A stretch of DNA of 58,073 nucleotides from Bacteroidaceae bacterium (GCA_017650085.1 JAGCFN010000148.1:1-58073), one strand, 5' to 3'; counted from the stretch's first letter, positions 38,038 through 47,212 are shown. Numbers and translations are program-made. The notes: generated from the sequence alone by a model not told the origin.

Positions 38038-40608
38038 ATGAAAGGCAAGTTTCTTATTCTCATCACGATGCTCTGCTCAGGCGTGTCCGTCTTTGCTCAG
38101 ACCTATCCTTATCAGAACCCCAATCTCTCGGCTCGCGAGCGTGCTGCAGATTTGTGCTCACGTCTGACGCTCGAAGAGAAAGCGCAGCTGATGCTCGACG
38201 AAAGTCCCGCCATTCCGCGCTTGGGCATCCGTAAGTTCTTCTGGTGGAGCGAGGCTCTGCATGGCGCTGCAAATATGGGCAACGTCACGGTTTTCCCCGA
38301 GCCGATTGCGATGGCAGCTTCGTTCAACCCGGATATGGTCTACAAGTGTTTCGATGTGGCATCTACGGAGTTTCGCGCTCAGTATAACCACCGAATGCAC
38401 GACTTGAAGGGCGAAGACGAGAAGTTTCACAGCCTTTCCGTCTGGACGCCAAACGTGAACATTTTCCGCGATCCGCGTTGGGGACGAGGGCAGGAGACGT
38501 ATGGAGAAGACCCCTACCTGACGAGTGTTATGGGTACGCAGGTTGTGAAGGGTTTGCAAGGTCCTGAAGATGCCAAATATCGCAAGTTGTGGGCTTGTGC
38601 CAAGCATTATGCCGTGCATAGCGGTCCCGAATATACCCGCCATTCCGTTAACCTGAACAACGTCTCTCTTCGCGACTTTTGGGAGACTTATATGCCCGCC
38701 TTCAAGACTCTTGTTCAAGATGCGAAGGTGCGCGAGGTGATGTGTGCTTATCAACGATTGGATGACGACCCTTGTTGTGGCTCTCAACGTCTGCTGCAGA
38801 CTATATTACGCGACGAATGGGGCTTCCAATACTTGGTTGTGAGCGATTGCGGTGCCGTTTCCGACTTCTACGATTCGCACAAATCCTCCTCCGATGCCGT
38901 CCATGCTTCGGCGAAAGCCACCATTGCAGGTACCGATGTGGAGTGCGGATACGGTTATGCCTACAAGAGTATTCCCGAAGCTGTGCGTCGCGGACTCATC
39001 ACGGAAGCAGAAGTCGACAAGCATGTTGTCCGCCTTTTGGAAGGACGATTTGATTTGGGCGAGATGGATGATTCGTCTCTTGTTGAGTGGTCGAAGATAC
39101 CTTATTCGGCTATGTCAACAAAGGAGTCGGCCAACCTTTCGCTCGAGATGGCGCGTCAAACCGTCGTTCTCTTGCAAAATAAAGGAAACATCCTACCTCT
39201 GCGAAAGAATGGAGAGAAGATAGCCGTCATCGGTCCCAACGCCGACAATGCTCCCATGATGTGGGGAAACTACAACGGAATGCCCAACCATACCGTCACA
39301 ATTCTCGACGGCATCAAAGCAAAGCAGAAGAAACTTTTCTATGCTCAAGGTTGCGACCTTACTTATGACAAGGTGATGGAATGCCTCATGAATTCTTGGT
39401 GCAGTTTCGAGGGAAAGAATGGCTTGAAGGGAACCTTCTGGAACAACCGAAAGATGGAAGGGAAGCCCGTCTGCACGCAGTATTACACGACTCCACTTGC
39501 CGTCACAACTGCAGGCATGCATAACTTCGCTCCCGGCGTTCAACTCGAAGATTTCTCTGCAAAGTATGAAACCATCTTCACTCCAGAAGAAGCGGGTGAA
39601 TATGTTGTGAACGTAGAAGGTTGCGGTCATTTTGAACTCTACATCGACGGGCAGCAGAAGTTCCGTCACCACATTTGGCGCACCACCCCTAATCGTGTAG
39701 CCATCCAAGCAGAAAAGAGCAAGAGCTACAACATTGAGGTGCGTTTCTCTCATGTTCAGACCTACAATGCCAACCTGAAGATAAATGTTGCTAAGGAGCA
39801 TCCCATCGACTATCAGCAAACGGTTGCGCAGTTGAAGGGAATCGACAAAGTCATCTTCGTTGGCGGCATCTCTCCTGCTCTCGAAGGCGAGGAAATGCCT
39901 GTCAATATCGAAGGTTTCAAAGGTGGAGACCGCACGAACATCGAATTGCCAACAGTTCAGCGCAACTTCCTGAAAGCCCTGAAAGAAGCGGGCAAACAGA
40001 TTGTATTCGTTAATTGCTCAGGCTCGTGCATCGCTTTGCAACCTGAAGTTGAGACTTGCGATGCTATTGTTCAGGCATGGTATCCCGGTCAAGAAGGCGG
40101 AACGGCTGTCGCTGATGTGCTCTTCGGCGATTACAATCCCTGCGGAAAACTACCCGTCACATTCTACAAGAATAGCGCGCAATTGCCTGATTATGAGGAT
40201 TATTCTATGCGAGGTCGCACCTATCGCTATTTTGACGATGCCCTATTCCCCTTCGGATATGGACTAAGCTATACAAATTTTGAGTTGGGCGAACCAAGCA
40301 TTTCCGGAAAGACCGTCAGTATCCCTCTCGCAAATACAAACAAATGTGACGGTACGGAAACAGTGCAACTCTATATCCGCAATCCGCAAGATACTGAAGG
40401 ACCGCTGAAGAGCCTTCGTGCCTTCAAGCGTGTCAATGTGAAAGCAGGGAAGACCGTTCGAGTGGAGATGGAACTTACGGACAAGAGCTTCGAGTTTTGG
40501 GATGCGAGAAGCAATGCCATGCGTGTAATGCCAGGCAAATACGAGATTCTCGTCGGCACAAGTTCTGATACTGCAGACCTCAAGCGTGCAACGATTGATT
40601 TTCAATGA
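38038..40608 (+). CDS. GH3 beta-xylosidase/beta-glucosidase with PA14 insert
   Basis: Retaining exo-glycosidase. The start at 38038, 2 nt after the GH31 stop, gives a signal peptide MKGKFLILITMLCSGVSVFA. The GH3 N-terminal barrel carries WGRGQETYGEDPYL and nucleophile Asp270 in VVSDCGAV. The C-terminal alpha/beta domain holds a PA14-like insert (about 465-600). A fibronectin-III-like domain ends the 856 residues. Length and layout match Prevotella Xyl3-type beta-xylosidases. Specificity between xylose and glucose is not fixed by sequence alone. It converges with the GH43 operon with a 1-nt gap and no obvious terminator. Confidence 0.9.
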   Translation: MKGKFLILITMLCSGVSVFAQTYPYQNPNLSARERAADLCSRLTLEEKAQLMLDESPAIPRLGIRKFFWWSEALHGAANMGNVTVFPEPIAMAASFNPDMVYKCFDVASTEFRAQYNHRMHDLKGEDEKFHSLSVWTPNVNIFRDPRWGRGQETYGEDPYLTSVMGTQVVKGLQGPEDAKYRKLWACAKHYAVHSGPEYTRHSVNLNNVSLRDFWETYMPAFKTLVQDAKVREVMCAYQRLDDDPCCGSQRLLQTILRDEWGFQYLVVSDCGAVSDFYDSHKSSSDAVHASAKATIAGTDVECGYGYAYKSIPEAVRRGLITEAEVDKHVVRLLEGRFDLGEMDDSSLVEWSKIPYSAMSTKESANLSLEMARQTVVLLQNKGNILPLRKNGEKIAVIGPNADNAPMMWGNYNGMPNHTVTILDGIKAKQKKLFYAQGCDLTYDKVMECLMNSWCSFEGKNGLKGTFWNNRKMEGKPVCTQYYTTPLAVTTAGMHNFAPGVQLEDFSAKYETIFTPEEAGEYVVNVEGCGHFELYIDGQQKFRHHIWRTTPNRVAIQAEKSKSYNIEVRFSHVQTYNANLKINVAKEHPIDYQQTVAQLKGIDKVIFVGGISPALEGEEMPVNIEGFKGGDRTNIELPTVQRNFLKALKEAGKQIVFVNCSGSCIALQPEVETCDAIVQAWYPGQEGGTAVADVLFGDYNPCGKLPVTFYKNSAQLPDYEDYSMRGRTYRYFDDALFPFGYGLSYTNFELGEPSISGKTVSIPLANTNKCDGTETVQLYIRNPQDTEGPLKSLRAFKRVNVKAGKTVRVEMELTDKSFEFWDARSNAMRVMPGKYEILVGTSSDTADLKRATIDFQ

Positions 40609-40609
40609 T

Positions 40610-41962
40610 TTAGGGTAATGGTGCGGTCTTGATTTGCATCCAATCGATGCTTATTTCCGCTCCTTCGCAAACAATGCTGAGGTCGGTTGTGCCTCGAGGC
40701 ATTTCGTCTAAGGCATAAGTGAGAATCACCCATTTTCCCCTCAAATCGTATCGTTGCGTTTCTACGTTGATTGCCAGTTTTGCGATGAGTTTGCCTTCAG
40801 CCGAGCCCTCGTGAATCGTCAGGTAAGTGTTAGCGTTTGCTTTGATTTTGGCTGAGACGTAACCGGCGGAAATGCTGCTGAAATCCACGTCGTTGTACCT
40901 GAGCCAACTTCCTTTGTTTGCAAGCGTAGCGTGCCATCCTTGGAATGTGTCTGTGCTGTCGTTGAATTCTATGGAAACGCCGTCGCCAGCAGAGCTGTAT
41001 CTGTCGACTTCAATCTTGCTTGTTGCTTGCGTCAGACCGACTCCGCGAAGCGTTTGTTTCACCTCCTGAATAGTTCCGTCAGCATTGAACGACACCTTTT
41101 CTATGCAGGCAGAGCGTCGTTTGTCCATCCCAGGAGAATAGTGGTTGCGATGGTAGAACAGGTACCATTCGCCTTTGTATTGTACGAGACTGTGGTGGTT
41201 GGTCCAACAACGGTTGTCGTGCTCGGCCATAATGATGCCCTTGAATTGCCAAGGTCCGAGAGGGGAGTCGCTCATGGCGTAGGCCAACGTTTCCGTTCCA
41301 TTTTCTTTGCGTACCCAAGGAAAGGTGAGATAATACCGCCCGTCGCGTTTGAAGGCAAACGGTCCTTCCTTGAATCCCTCGGGCAAGCCTTCCATCTGCA
41401 GACTGCCGTCTTTTAGTTCAGTCATGTTCTCTTTCAGCCGTCCTCCTCGAATGCCCATACCGCTCCAATAGAGATATGCTGCTCCGTCATCATCGATGAG
41501 CACGCACGGGTCTATACCCATGACACCTCTAATTGATTCTTTTTCAGGCGTATAAGGTCCTTCCGGATGTTCGGCTATGGCTACACCAACGGCAAAACCT
41601 CTGCCGCCTCGTGGAGCGTTGGGATAGTAGAAATAGTACTTTCCGTCTTTAGCTACGCAATCGGGTGCCCACATCGAGTAGCCGTCAGGCTTTCCCCAAG
41701 GCACATTCTCCTGCGAGAGTATGACGCCATGATCGGTCCAATCCGTCAGGTTCTCCGACGAAAAGACGTGATAGTCCTCCATGCAGAACCAGTCTTGGCG
41801 TTGCCCTGCCGGAGCCGGTATGTCGTGAGAGGGGAAGAGATAGACCTTGTTGTTGAAGACGCGCGCTGTGGGGTCGGCCGTGAACTGGTCGCGAATGATG
41901 GGGTTCTGCGCCCCTGCTCCCATAGATAGCAAGCATATGGTAATGCAGAGAAGTCTTTTCAT
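40610..41962 (-). CDS. GH43 glycosidase with C-terminal CBM6-like domain
   Basis: Secreted (signal 1-18) five-bladed propeller glycosidase of the arabinofuranosidase/xylosidase type. The catalytic triad is visible: base Asp30 (TADPTAR), pKa modulator Asp151 (GIDPCVL) and acid Glu199 (FKEGPFAF). Residues about 320-450 are a beta-sandwich with a CBM6-like end (ISIDWMQIK). It is the last gene of a three-gene minus-strand operon (9-nt gap from the previous gene). It probably removes arabinose or xylose units from xylan fragments. Confidence 0.9.
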   Translation of the reverse strand: MKRLLCITICLLSMGAGAQNPIIRDQFTADPTARVFNNKVYLFPSHDIPAPAGQRQDWFCMEDYHVFSSENLTDWTDHGVILSQENVPWGKPDGYSMWAPDCVAKDGKYYFYYPNAPRGGRGFAVGVAIAEHPEGPYTPEKESIRGVMGIDPCVLIDDDGAAYLYWSGMGIRGGRLKENMTELKDGSLQMEGLPEGFKEGPFAFKRDGRYYLTFPWVRKENGTETLAYAMSDSPLGPWQFKGIIMAEHDNRCWTNHHSLVQYKGEWYLFYHRNHYSPGMDKRRSACIEKVSFNADGTIQEVKQTLRGVGLTQATSKIEVDRYSSAGDGVSIEFNDSTDTFQGWHATLANKGSWLRYNDVDFSSISAGYVSAKIKANANTYLTIHEGSAEGKLIAKLAINVETQRYDLRGKWVILTYALDEMPRGTTDLSIVCEGAEISIDWMQIKTAPLP

Positions 41963-41971
41963 CTGAAGCTT

Positions 41972-43765
41972 TTACTTAAATTGCCAATAATCGAGGCGGA
42001 CATCACCAGAGGTTTTGCCAAAGCAAAGGTAGAGGTCATGGACACCCGAAGCTTTTTTGACTTTGGTTGTGAACGATTTGTAGTTATCTGCCGAACCTGT
42101 AGAGGCTATCTTGAGTTTCCCGATGATGGGCCCGTCTGTGCCATCAATATGGAGTTCGATTTCCAAGTTTCCCGTTCCGGCTGCGTTGATGGAGAACCTG
42201 CGTGCGTCTTTTCCGAAGTCCACGCCACGCAGTCGGATGTATTCCCCGTCGTCGATGTCGAAGACATACATGTTCCTGCGCCCCGTAGAAGCCGGCATAT
42301 CCTTCACTACGCCCGTATTGGGGATGCCCATCTTTGCCGTCTTCAGTCCGCGCCCCCAAGCCATCGTTTCCGCTTCCACGCGTTTGTATGGGTTGAGCCA
42401 TTCGAGTTGCTGCAGGGGTTTCTGATTCAACCAATAGGGTATCTCGCGAATGGTACCGTCTGCATTGTAGGTTATTTCTGAAGCGGAGACGGTGCGGCGT
42501 TCGTGATGAATATACGTGTCGAGATGCATCAAGTCGTAGTCCTGACCGAAGATGTAGGAGTGTCCCTTGTAGTCGCAGATGCCGGGGTGATTACCGCGGT
42601 CGCGTTGTGTGGGCGTCATGATGTAGTTCTTCCATTCCCACGGTCCTGTAGGAGAGTCGCTCATGGCATAGCCCAACGCTTCGGGACAACATGTTGTGGC
42701 GAAGGCGAGGTAATAATGTCCGGCACGCTTGTAGAACCACGGTCCTTCCTGATAATTGGGGATGTGCGGGAGTTGCACAATGCTGTCCTTCAGCGAAATC
42801 ATGTCGTCGTTCAGACGTGCATAATAGCAATGCGGATTGCCCCAATACATATAGGCTTGTCCGTCATCGTCGGTGAAGACGGAGGGGTCGATGTCGTTCC
42901 AATGTTCTCTTTGCCAAACCAAGGGCTTGCCAAGCGGATCTTTGAAGGGGCCGTAAGGCGAATCGCTCACCAACACACCGATGCCATGGCCGTGCAGAGG
43001 GGCATACAGATAGTATTTGCCGCCTCGTTCGACGGTTTGGATGGCCCAAGCTCCGTTGTCGCGACTGCGCCAAGGAAAATCCTTCAGCGACGCTACGGCT
43101 CCGTGTTCGGTCCAGTTTACCATGTCTGGTGTGGACCAAAGCAACCAGTCGTACATGAAGAAGCCTGCCGAACTCCTCTCGTTAGGGTCGGGGATGTCTT
43201 CGGGCGAGGCATCGTGCGAGGTGAACAAGAACAGGGTGTCGCCCACCACCAAAGGCGATGGGTCGGCTGTGTATTTGGTCTGGAAGAGGGGCATGTTCAT
43301 GCTTTGCGGATTGCCTGCGGGATGGATGACGAGCACAAAACCGCCATTCGGCCGGCATTTCATTTGTGTGGGGTAGTTTTCCTGCAGGGAGACGAAGAAG
43401 GCCTTTTCGCTGCGTTCGCCAAAGTAAACGATGTCGCCATGCTGACCTCCGAGGAACGACAAGTCGAGGGGGAATGTCCTTTCTTCGCTACTATCGTTTA
43501 TGCCCGCAATGTACCAGGTTTTACCACTTCGGCGCGCCGTCACGGCAGAGCACGAGAGTTGGCGCGTCTCGTCCCAAGAGGAGGGCATGGAGGAGATGAA
43601 TTGTTGCACATCGTGCGGCAAAGAGTTGGTGTTTGGGAAACGCTCGGACAGATATTTCGAACCGTTGTCGGAGAGGACTGCACGCGCCAAATCCTGTGCT
43701 TGGGAGGTGATGTTCGGACTGAAAGTCAAGCACAACGCCAGGAATAGTGACAAAGTGGTTCTCAT
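41972..43765 (-). CDS. Chimeric GH97 C-terminal module-GH43-CBM6 protein
   Basis: A signal peptide (1-23) is followed by residues about 45-148 that read like the C-terminal beta domain of GH97 enzymes (VQQFISSMPSSWDETRQL, TARRSGKTWYIAGIN, LDLSFL, GGFVLVIHP). The GH97 catalytic barrel is absent. A complete GH43 domain follows with Asp168 (TADPSP), Asp293 (DIDPSV) and Glu340 (YQEGPW), then a CBM6 (about 470-597) ending VRLDYWQFK. The simplest reading is a deletion that joined a GH97 remnant to GH43. A true domain reuse is possible. The GH43 part looks intact and active. Second gene of the operon, 7 nt after the esterase stop. Confidence 0.87.
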   Translation of the reverse strand: MRTTLSLFLALCLTFSPNITSQAQDLARAVLSDNGSKYLSERFPNTNSLPHDVQQFISSMPSSWDETRQLSCSAVTARRSGKTWYIAGINDSSEERTFPLDLSFLGGQHGDIVYFGERSEKAFFVSLQENYPTQMKCRPNGGFVLVIHPAGNPQSMNMPLFQTKYTADPSPLVVGDTLFLFTSHDASPEDIPDPNERSSAGFFMYDWLLWSTPDMVNWTEHGAVASLKDFPWRSRDNGAWAIQTVERGGKYYLYAPLHGHGIGVLVSDSPYGPFKDPLGKPLVWQREHWNDIDPSVFTDDDGQAYMYWGNPHCYYARLNDDMISLKDSIVQLPHIPNYQEGPWFYKRAGHYYLAFATTCCPEALGYAMSDSPTGPWEWKNYIMTPTQRDRGNHPGICDYKGHSYIFGQDYDLMHLDTYIHHERRTVSASEITYNADGTIREIPYWLNQKPLQQLEWLNPYKRVEAETMAWGRGLKTAKMGIPNTGVVKDMPASTGRRNMYVFDIDDGEYIRLRGVDFGKDARRFSINAAGTGNLEIELHIDGTDGPIIGKLKIASTGSADNYKSFTTKVKKASGVHDLYLCFGKTSGDVRLDYWQFK

Positions 43766-43772
43766 GATTTGA

Positions 43773-44660
43773 TTACTTTAAAGTGTCGAACTTGGCGTTC
43801 TTCTCGATGGTCCAGCCTTCGCGTTTCGAGAGGCCGCAATCCTTTCCCTTGAACATCTTTGCAGCCTGCTTGTCACCCTTCAACTGCCAGTTTAACCAAG
43901 CTAGCGCAACTGTCGAAAACTCACCACCATGTGGTTGACGATAAGTTCCGCCATGACCTACAGGGAAGTTGGCTACACAACAGGGTACGTGGTTTATCTG
44001 GTGGAAGTCGTCCATGCCGTTTTCGTAGGCAATGTCTGTCTTCCCGCCAAGAATGTAGATGACGCTGCAGTGGATTTCTTTCAGCTTTGATTTGTCTGGC
44101 ATCGGCATGCCTCCCACGGCTTGACCTCGATTGCTGGTCTTGAAGAGGCCGCTATTGCATATCATCAGGGTCTTGATGCGCGGGTCGGCGCAGTTGTAAA
44201 GCGTCTGCAAACCTCCGCACGACATGCCTGCCACGCAGATATTTTTCACGTCGATTTTGCCGAAATAGGGTGAGTTTTGGTCGGAATTTTGGCTGATTAC
44301 CCAATCGATGGACTCTATTTGCTGCTGCGTGGTCGACATGGGGCCCTGATAGGGTTTCTCTTCCATGGGAATATAGCCCGTTGCAAGCACGATATAGCCG
44401 TACGAAGCTATCTCGTTGAGGAATTTGAAGTGTTCCCAAGGCGAGTTTGTGCAGGCTCCGTTACCCCAAACCAAGACGGGGAGAGGCTTCTTTTTGTTGA
44501 AGGCGGAGAGGTCTTGCGGCACGAAGACGGTGTGCGCTTCCAGTGTGGCCTCCTCCTTCATGATAGCCTTGTGTGTGCCTGTTCCGCCATCTTCCACGAC
44601 GAGCGACTGCAGGCCGCGGATTTCCCACCAGTCGAAGTTGAAGAGTTTCGGGCCTTCCGG
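43773..44660 (-). pseudogene. Esterase half of a frameshifted GH43-CBM6-esterase gene
   Basis: Alpha/beta-hydrolase domain of about 270 residues. The nucleophile Ser is in VAGMSCGGL, the acid is probably in GGKTDIAYENG and the His is in PVGHGGTYRQPHGG. The frame first reads the end of a CBM6 (PEGPKLFNFDWWEIRG), which belongs to the preceding GH43 gene. One missing C near 44660-44662 separates the frames. The sequence before residue 28 in this frame (from 44741) is out-of-frame CBM6 code, so there is no natural start. The domain is likely an acetyl-xylan or feruloyl-type esterase. It is translated only if the frameshift is an error or is bypassed. Confidence 0.78.
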
Positions 44661-46015
44661 CCGGTGAAGACGAGGTAGAGGTCGTGCGTCCCCTCTGCTT
44701 TTTCCGCGAAATCGGCCGTGAATGTCTGCCATTTCTCCCAACCTCCCGTGCCGGGCACTTCCAGACGGGCGAGGAGATGGCCTTTCAGGCTGTCGATGCG
44801 CACCTCTATCTGACCGCCTCGCAGTCCGCTTGCCACGCGTGCCGCAAATTGCTTCTGCATGTTTCCGCTGAAGTCCACATTCTGCAGTTTGATGTAGTCA
44901 CCGTTGTGAATATCAGCGACATAGACGCCCACTTCGTCGTTTTGCTCGGTCTTCAATCCGCGGCTGAAGGCCATTGTTTCGGCCTCGACTTTCCTGTACG
45001 GATTGAAGGTTTGGATGGGTTTCACGCCTTCGTTTGTGGGCAGAATGGTTGGGAATGAGCCGTCTGCGTTGTATTTGAACTCCTCGACGGCCACGCTACG
45101 GCCGAAACCGCCGCCTCGAGGCAGCTTTCCGGTGTGGTAGAAGAAGTAGGAATGCCCCTTGTAGTCGGCCACGCCGCAGTGGTTGGTGAAGGAGTTCGTT
45201 TCGCTCAGCGGCATGATTTCGCCTGCATATTTCCACGGCCCTGTAGGGTGGGGTGCTGTGCTGTAGGAGATGTGTTCGGGCACGCCTCCGGCAGCGTAGA
45301 GCAGCTGGTATGTGCCGTTCCGCTTGGTGAGCCAAGGCCCTTCCACATACGAATCCTTGTATTTCTTGCCTTTCTCGCGCTTGTTCATCATGGGACTTCC
45401 GAAAGCCTCCTCCGTCATGTCGAGCCGTCCCAGCTCGCCGCTATAGGATGTCATGTCGCGGTTCAGCTTCAGATAGTAGCATTGCGGATTGCCCCACATG
45501 AGCCATGCCTGGCCGTCGTCGTCGATGAGCACGGTCGGGTCGATGTGGTCCCACGAACCGTTCTCGAACAGGGGTTTACCGATGGCGTCGCGGAAGGGAC
45601 CGACAGGCGTATCGCTGACTGCCACACCGATTGCCATACCTCCGGAGAGTTTGGAGTGTGCGCAGATGTACCAGTAGAACTTGCCGTCGCGCTCCACGCA
45701 CTGTGAGGCCCACGCGCGGTCGTCCGCCCACGAGAAGCTCTCGAGAGCGAGGGGTGAGCCATGGTCTTGCCAATTTACCATATCCTCGGTGGAATAGACG
45801 CGCCATTCCTGCATCCAGAAGAAGTCCGCGCCGTCCTCGTCGTGGCCGGTATAGACATACATCTTGCCGTCGTGCACCATCGGTGCCGGATCGCTAGTGA
45901 ACCAGGTCTGGACGAAGGGGTTTTGTGCACGAAGTGTCCCAGAAGGGGTGAATGATGACAGGAAAATGGAAAAAGATAGGGTTAAAACCTCACGAAAGTG
46001 TCTGAAATGCTTCAT
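44659..46015 (-). pseudogene. GH43-CBM6 half of a frameshifted GH43-CBM6-esterase gene
   Basis: Signal peptide (1-31), then a GH43 propeller with Asp42 (TSDPAP), Asp159 (HIDPTV) and Glu225 (YVEGPW), then a CBM6 from about 345. After residue 452 (LYLVFTG) the frame slips and runs 40 unrelated residues to a stop at 44558. Inserting one C in CGGCCGG restores PEGPKLFNFDWWEIRG and joins the esterase frame, giving one protein of about 750 residues. The ATG at 46015 is chosen because the alternative TTG at 46036 lies inside the promoter. Even truncated, the GH43 domain is whole and may be active. First gene of the minus-strand operon. Confidence 0.82.
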
Positions 46016-46033
46016 AATTGTCAGTATTTTTTG

Positions 46034-46041
46034 CAAAGATA
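46034..46041 (-). promoter_or_regulatory. -7 box of the GH43 operon
   Basis: On the minus strand this reads TATCTTTG followed by CAAAAA, matching TAnnTTTG, 19 nt before the ATG at 46015. Confidence 0.75.
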
Positions 46042-46083
46042 CAAAGATTTTTCAATTTTGTTTTGTTTTTACAATTAAATTCG

Positions 46084-46091
46084 TAATTTTG
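46084..46091 (+). promoter_or_regulatory. -7 box of a candidate small-RNA promoter
   Basis: TAATTTTG followed by CATCG matches TAnnTTTG. It points away from the GH43 operon and is followed by two hairpins and a T-run but no open frame. Confidence 0.6.
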
Positions 46092-46096
46092 CATCG

Positions 46097-46199
46097 CGAG
46101 AGTAGCATAACTCCACTCTCGTTTTGAAGCAAAAGTGTTTTTCATGGTATTAGATTTTTAAGGTTAACCTTGCCGTTCGGGAGAATAGCAAGGTTTTTT
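46097..46199 (+). ncRNA. Candidate small RNA of about 100 nt
   Basis: Downstream of a good -7 box is a 5' hairpin (GCGAGAGT at 46096-46103 with ACTCTCGT at 46115-46122). An A/U-rich linker follows, then an intrinsic terminator (AACCTTGC/GCAAGGTT, then six T). No start codon with a sensible frame lies inside. Promoter, fold and terminator together are the layout of a free-standing sRNA. I cannot assign it to a known family. It could be tested against Bacteroidales RNA models, including 6S-like ones. Confidence 0.5.
46166..46199 (+). terminator. Terminator of the candidate small RNA
   Basis: 8-bp stem AACCTTGC/GCAAGGTT with a 14-nt loop, continuing into TTTTTTC. Confidence 0.75.
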
Positions 46200-46382
46200 C
46201 TGTGCATATACTTTGCATAAAACGAGCATACGGGAGTGTCGGATAATGTAAGGCGATTTCATGTATTTCCAACTTAGTGGCTGAAACCCCGATGAATAGG
46301 GGTATGGAACATTTTTCGCCCATCTGAGGACGATGCCGATCTTCGCGTCCTTTCATGGTTTCCACATTCCGCATTTCACAAT
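46200..46382. other. Gene-free stretch between the candidate small RNA and the tandem foldback repeats
   Basis: No gene was seen. It contains a small ACCCC/GGGGT hairpin near 46295 and otherwise nothing recognisable. Confidence 0.4.
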
Positions 46383-46750
46383 AAAACCGTACAACTGTAC
46401 AAAACGTACAAGCGATTTTTGAGAGAAATGCGACGACTATATTATATATATTATAGTTAACTAATGTAATTGGTAATATATAAAGGAACAGCGGAACTCG
46501 TGTGTCTTATTTTCCACTTGTGAACTTTGTGGAATCTGTGGAAAGGGGTTCCACAATTCCACAAATTCCACAACGGGTTTTGAGAGATGTGACGGCTATA
46601 TATATTATATATTATAGTTAACTAATGTAATTGGTAATATATAAAGGAACAGCGGAACTCGTGTGTCTCATTTTCCACTTGTGAACTTTGTGGAATCTGT
46701 GGAAAGGGGTTCCACAATTCCACAAATTCCACAACGGGTTTTGAGAGAGA
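46383..46750. repeat. 161-bp tandem foldback repeat
   Basis: About 144 bp (from TTATAGTTAACTAATGTAAT to GGGTTTTGAGAGA) occurs twice, starting near 46451 and 46612, with one visible mismatch. Each unit holds an A+T core, then a right arm with TTTGTGGAATCTGTGGAA, then a left arm with TTCCACAATTCCACAAATTC for the next core. The second unit is thus a complete foldback with triple 8-bp arm words. The first core is preceded by a different left arm built from CGTACAA words. The architecture matches 53-215 and 485-657. Confidence 0.8.
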
Positions 46751-46879
46751 GGCGCCCCCCCCCTCCATTTGCCCTATGCAAGAATCTCGTCAAGGTTGCG
46801 AGTAAGCGAGTGCAGAGTGATGCTCGCATCGACTTTGCCGAGCGGAAGCAAGCTCGACGAAATCCCGTCAATTGCTGCT

Positions 46880-47110
46880 GAAAATCGCTCGAATTGGGGT
46901 GCCGAAATTTGGCGGTGTCGGAAAAATGTCGTACCTTTGCAGTGGAATTAAGAGACAAAGTCTCTTAGCACAGAAACTTGATCAATTTCTCTGCAAGAGA
47001 CGATGCCCGACGCCGCACGCGACGATGCCCGACGCAGCACGTGAAAAGTCGAAACATGAAACGTCATGATGGCCAACATAACACGTCATGTTTCGATACT
47101 TCGCAAGAGA
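46880..47110 (+). repeat. Composite repeat B: leader plus 22-bp-period array
   Basis: CTGCTGAAAATCGC (about 46874), then a -7-like TACCTTTG (46932-46939), then the leader GGAATTAAGAGACAAAGTCT, CACAGAAACTTGATCAAT and TTCTCTGCAAGA. Exact 22-bp units follow, starting at 46995, 47017, 47039, 47061 and 47083. Units 1 and 2 share CGACGATGCCCGACGC. Units 3-5 start ACGTG or ACGTCATG, and unit 4 carries GATGGCCAACATAAC. The leader is the same as in composite repeat A on the opposite strand at 8.6 kb. It lies just upstream of the DegT promoter. Confidence 0.8.
46932..46939 (+). promoter_or_regulatory. Promoter-like -7 box at the head of composite repeat B
   Basis: TACCTTTG followed by CAGTGG is an exact TAnnTTTG match 5 nt before the conserved GAATTAAGAGAC leader. 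A transcript from here would begin in the hairpin AAGAGACAAAGTCTCTT and run into the array. Confidence 0.55.
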
Positions 47111-47175
47111 GAATTATAAAAACGCGATTTTATCAAAATGTTGACGGAAATATTTACCATTTGCCAATAATTTCG

Positions 47176-47183
47176 TACCTTTG
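47176..47183 (+). promoter_or_regulatory. -7 box of the DegT gene promoter
   Basis: TACCTTTG followed by CAG matches TAnnTTTG, 30 nt before the ATG at 47213. A TTTGCC word lies where a -33 element would be. Confidence 0.75.
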
Positions 47184-47212
47184 CAGAAAATTTCAGAAAA
47201 CAGCAATTACCG

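Noticed and set aside
46016..46036. TTG start for the GH43 gene at 46036
   Set aside because: The TTG is part of the TATCTTTG promoter box, so it would lie upstream of the transcript start.
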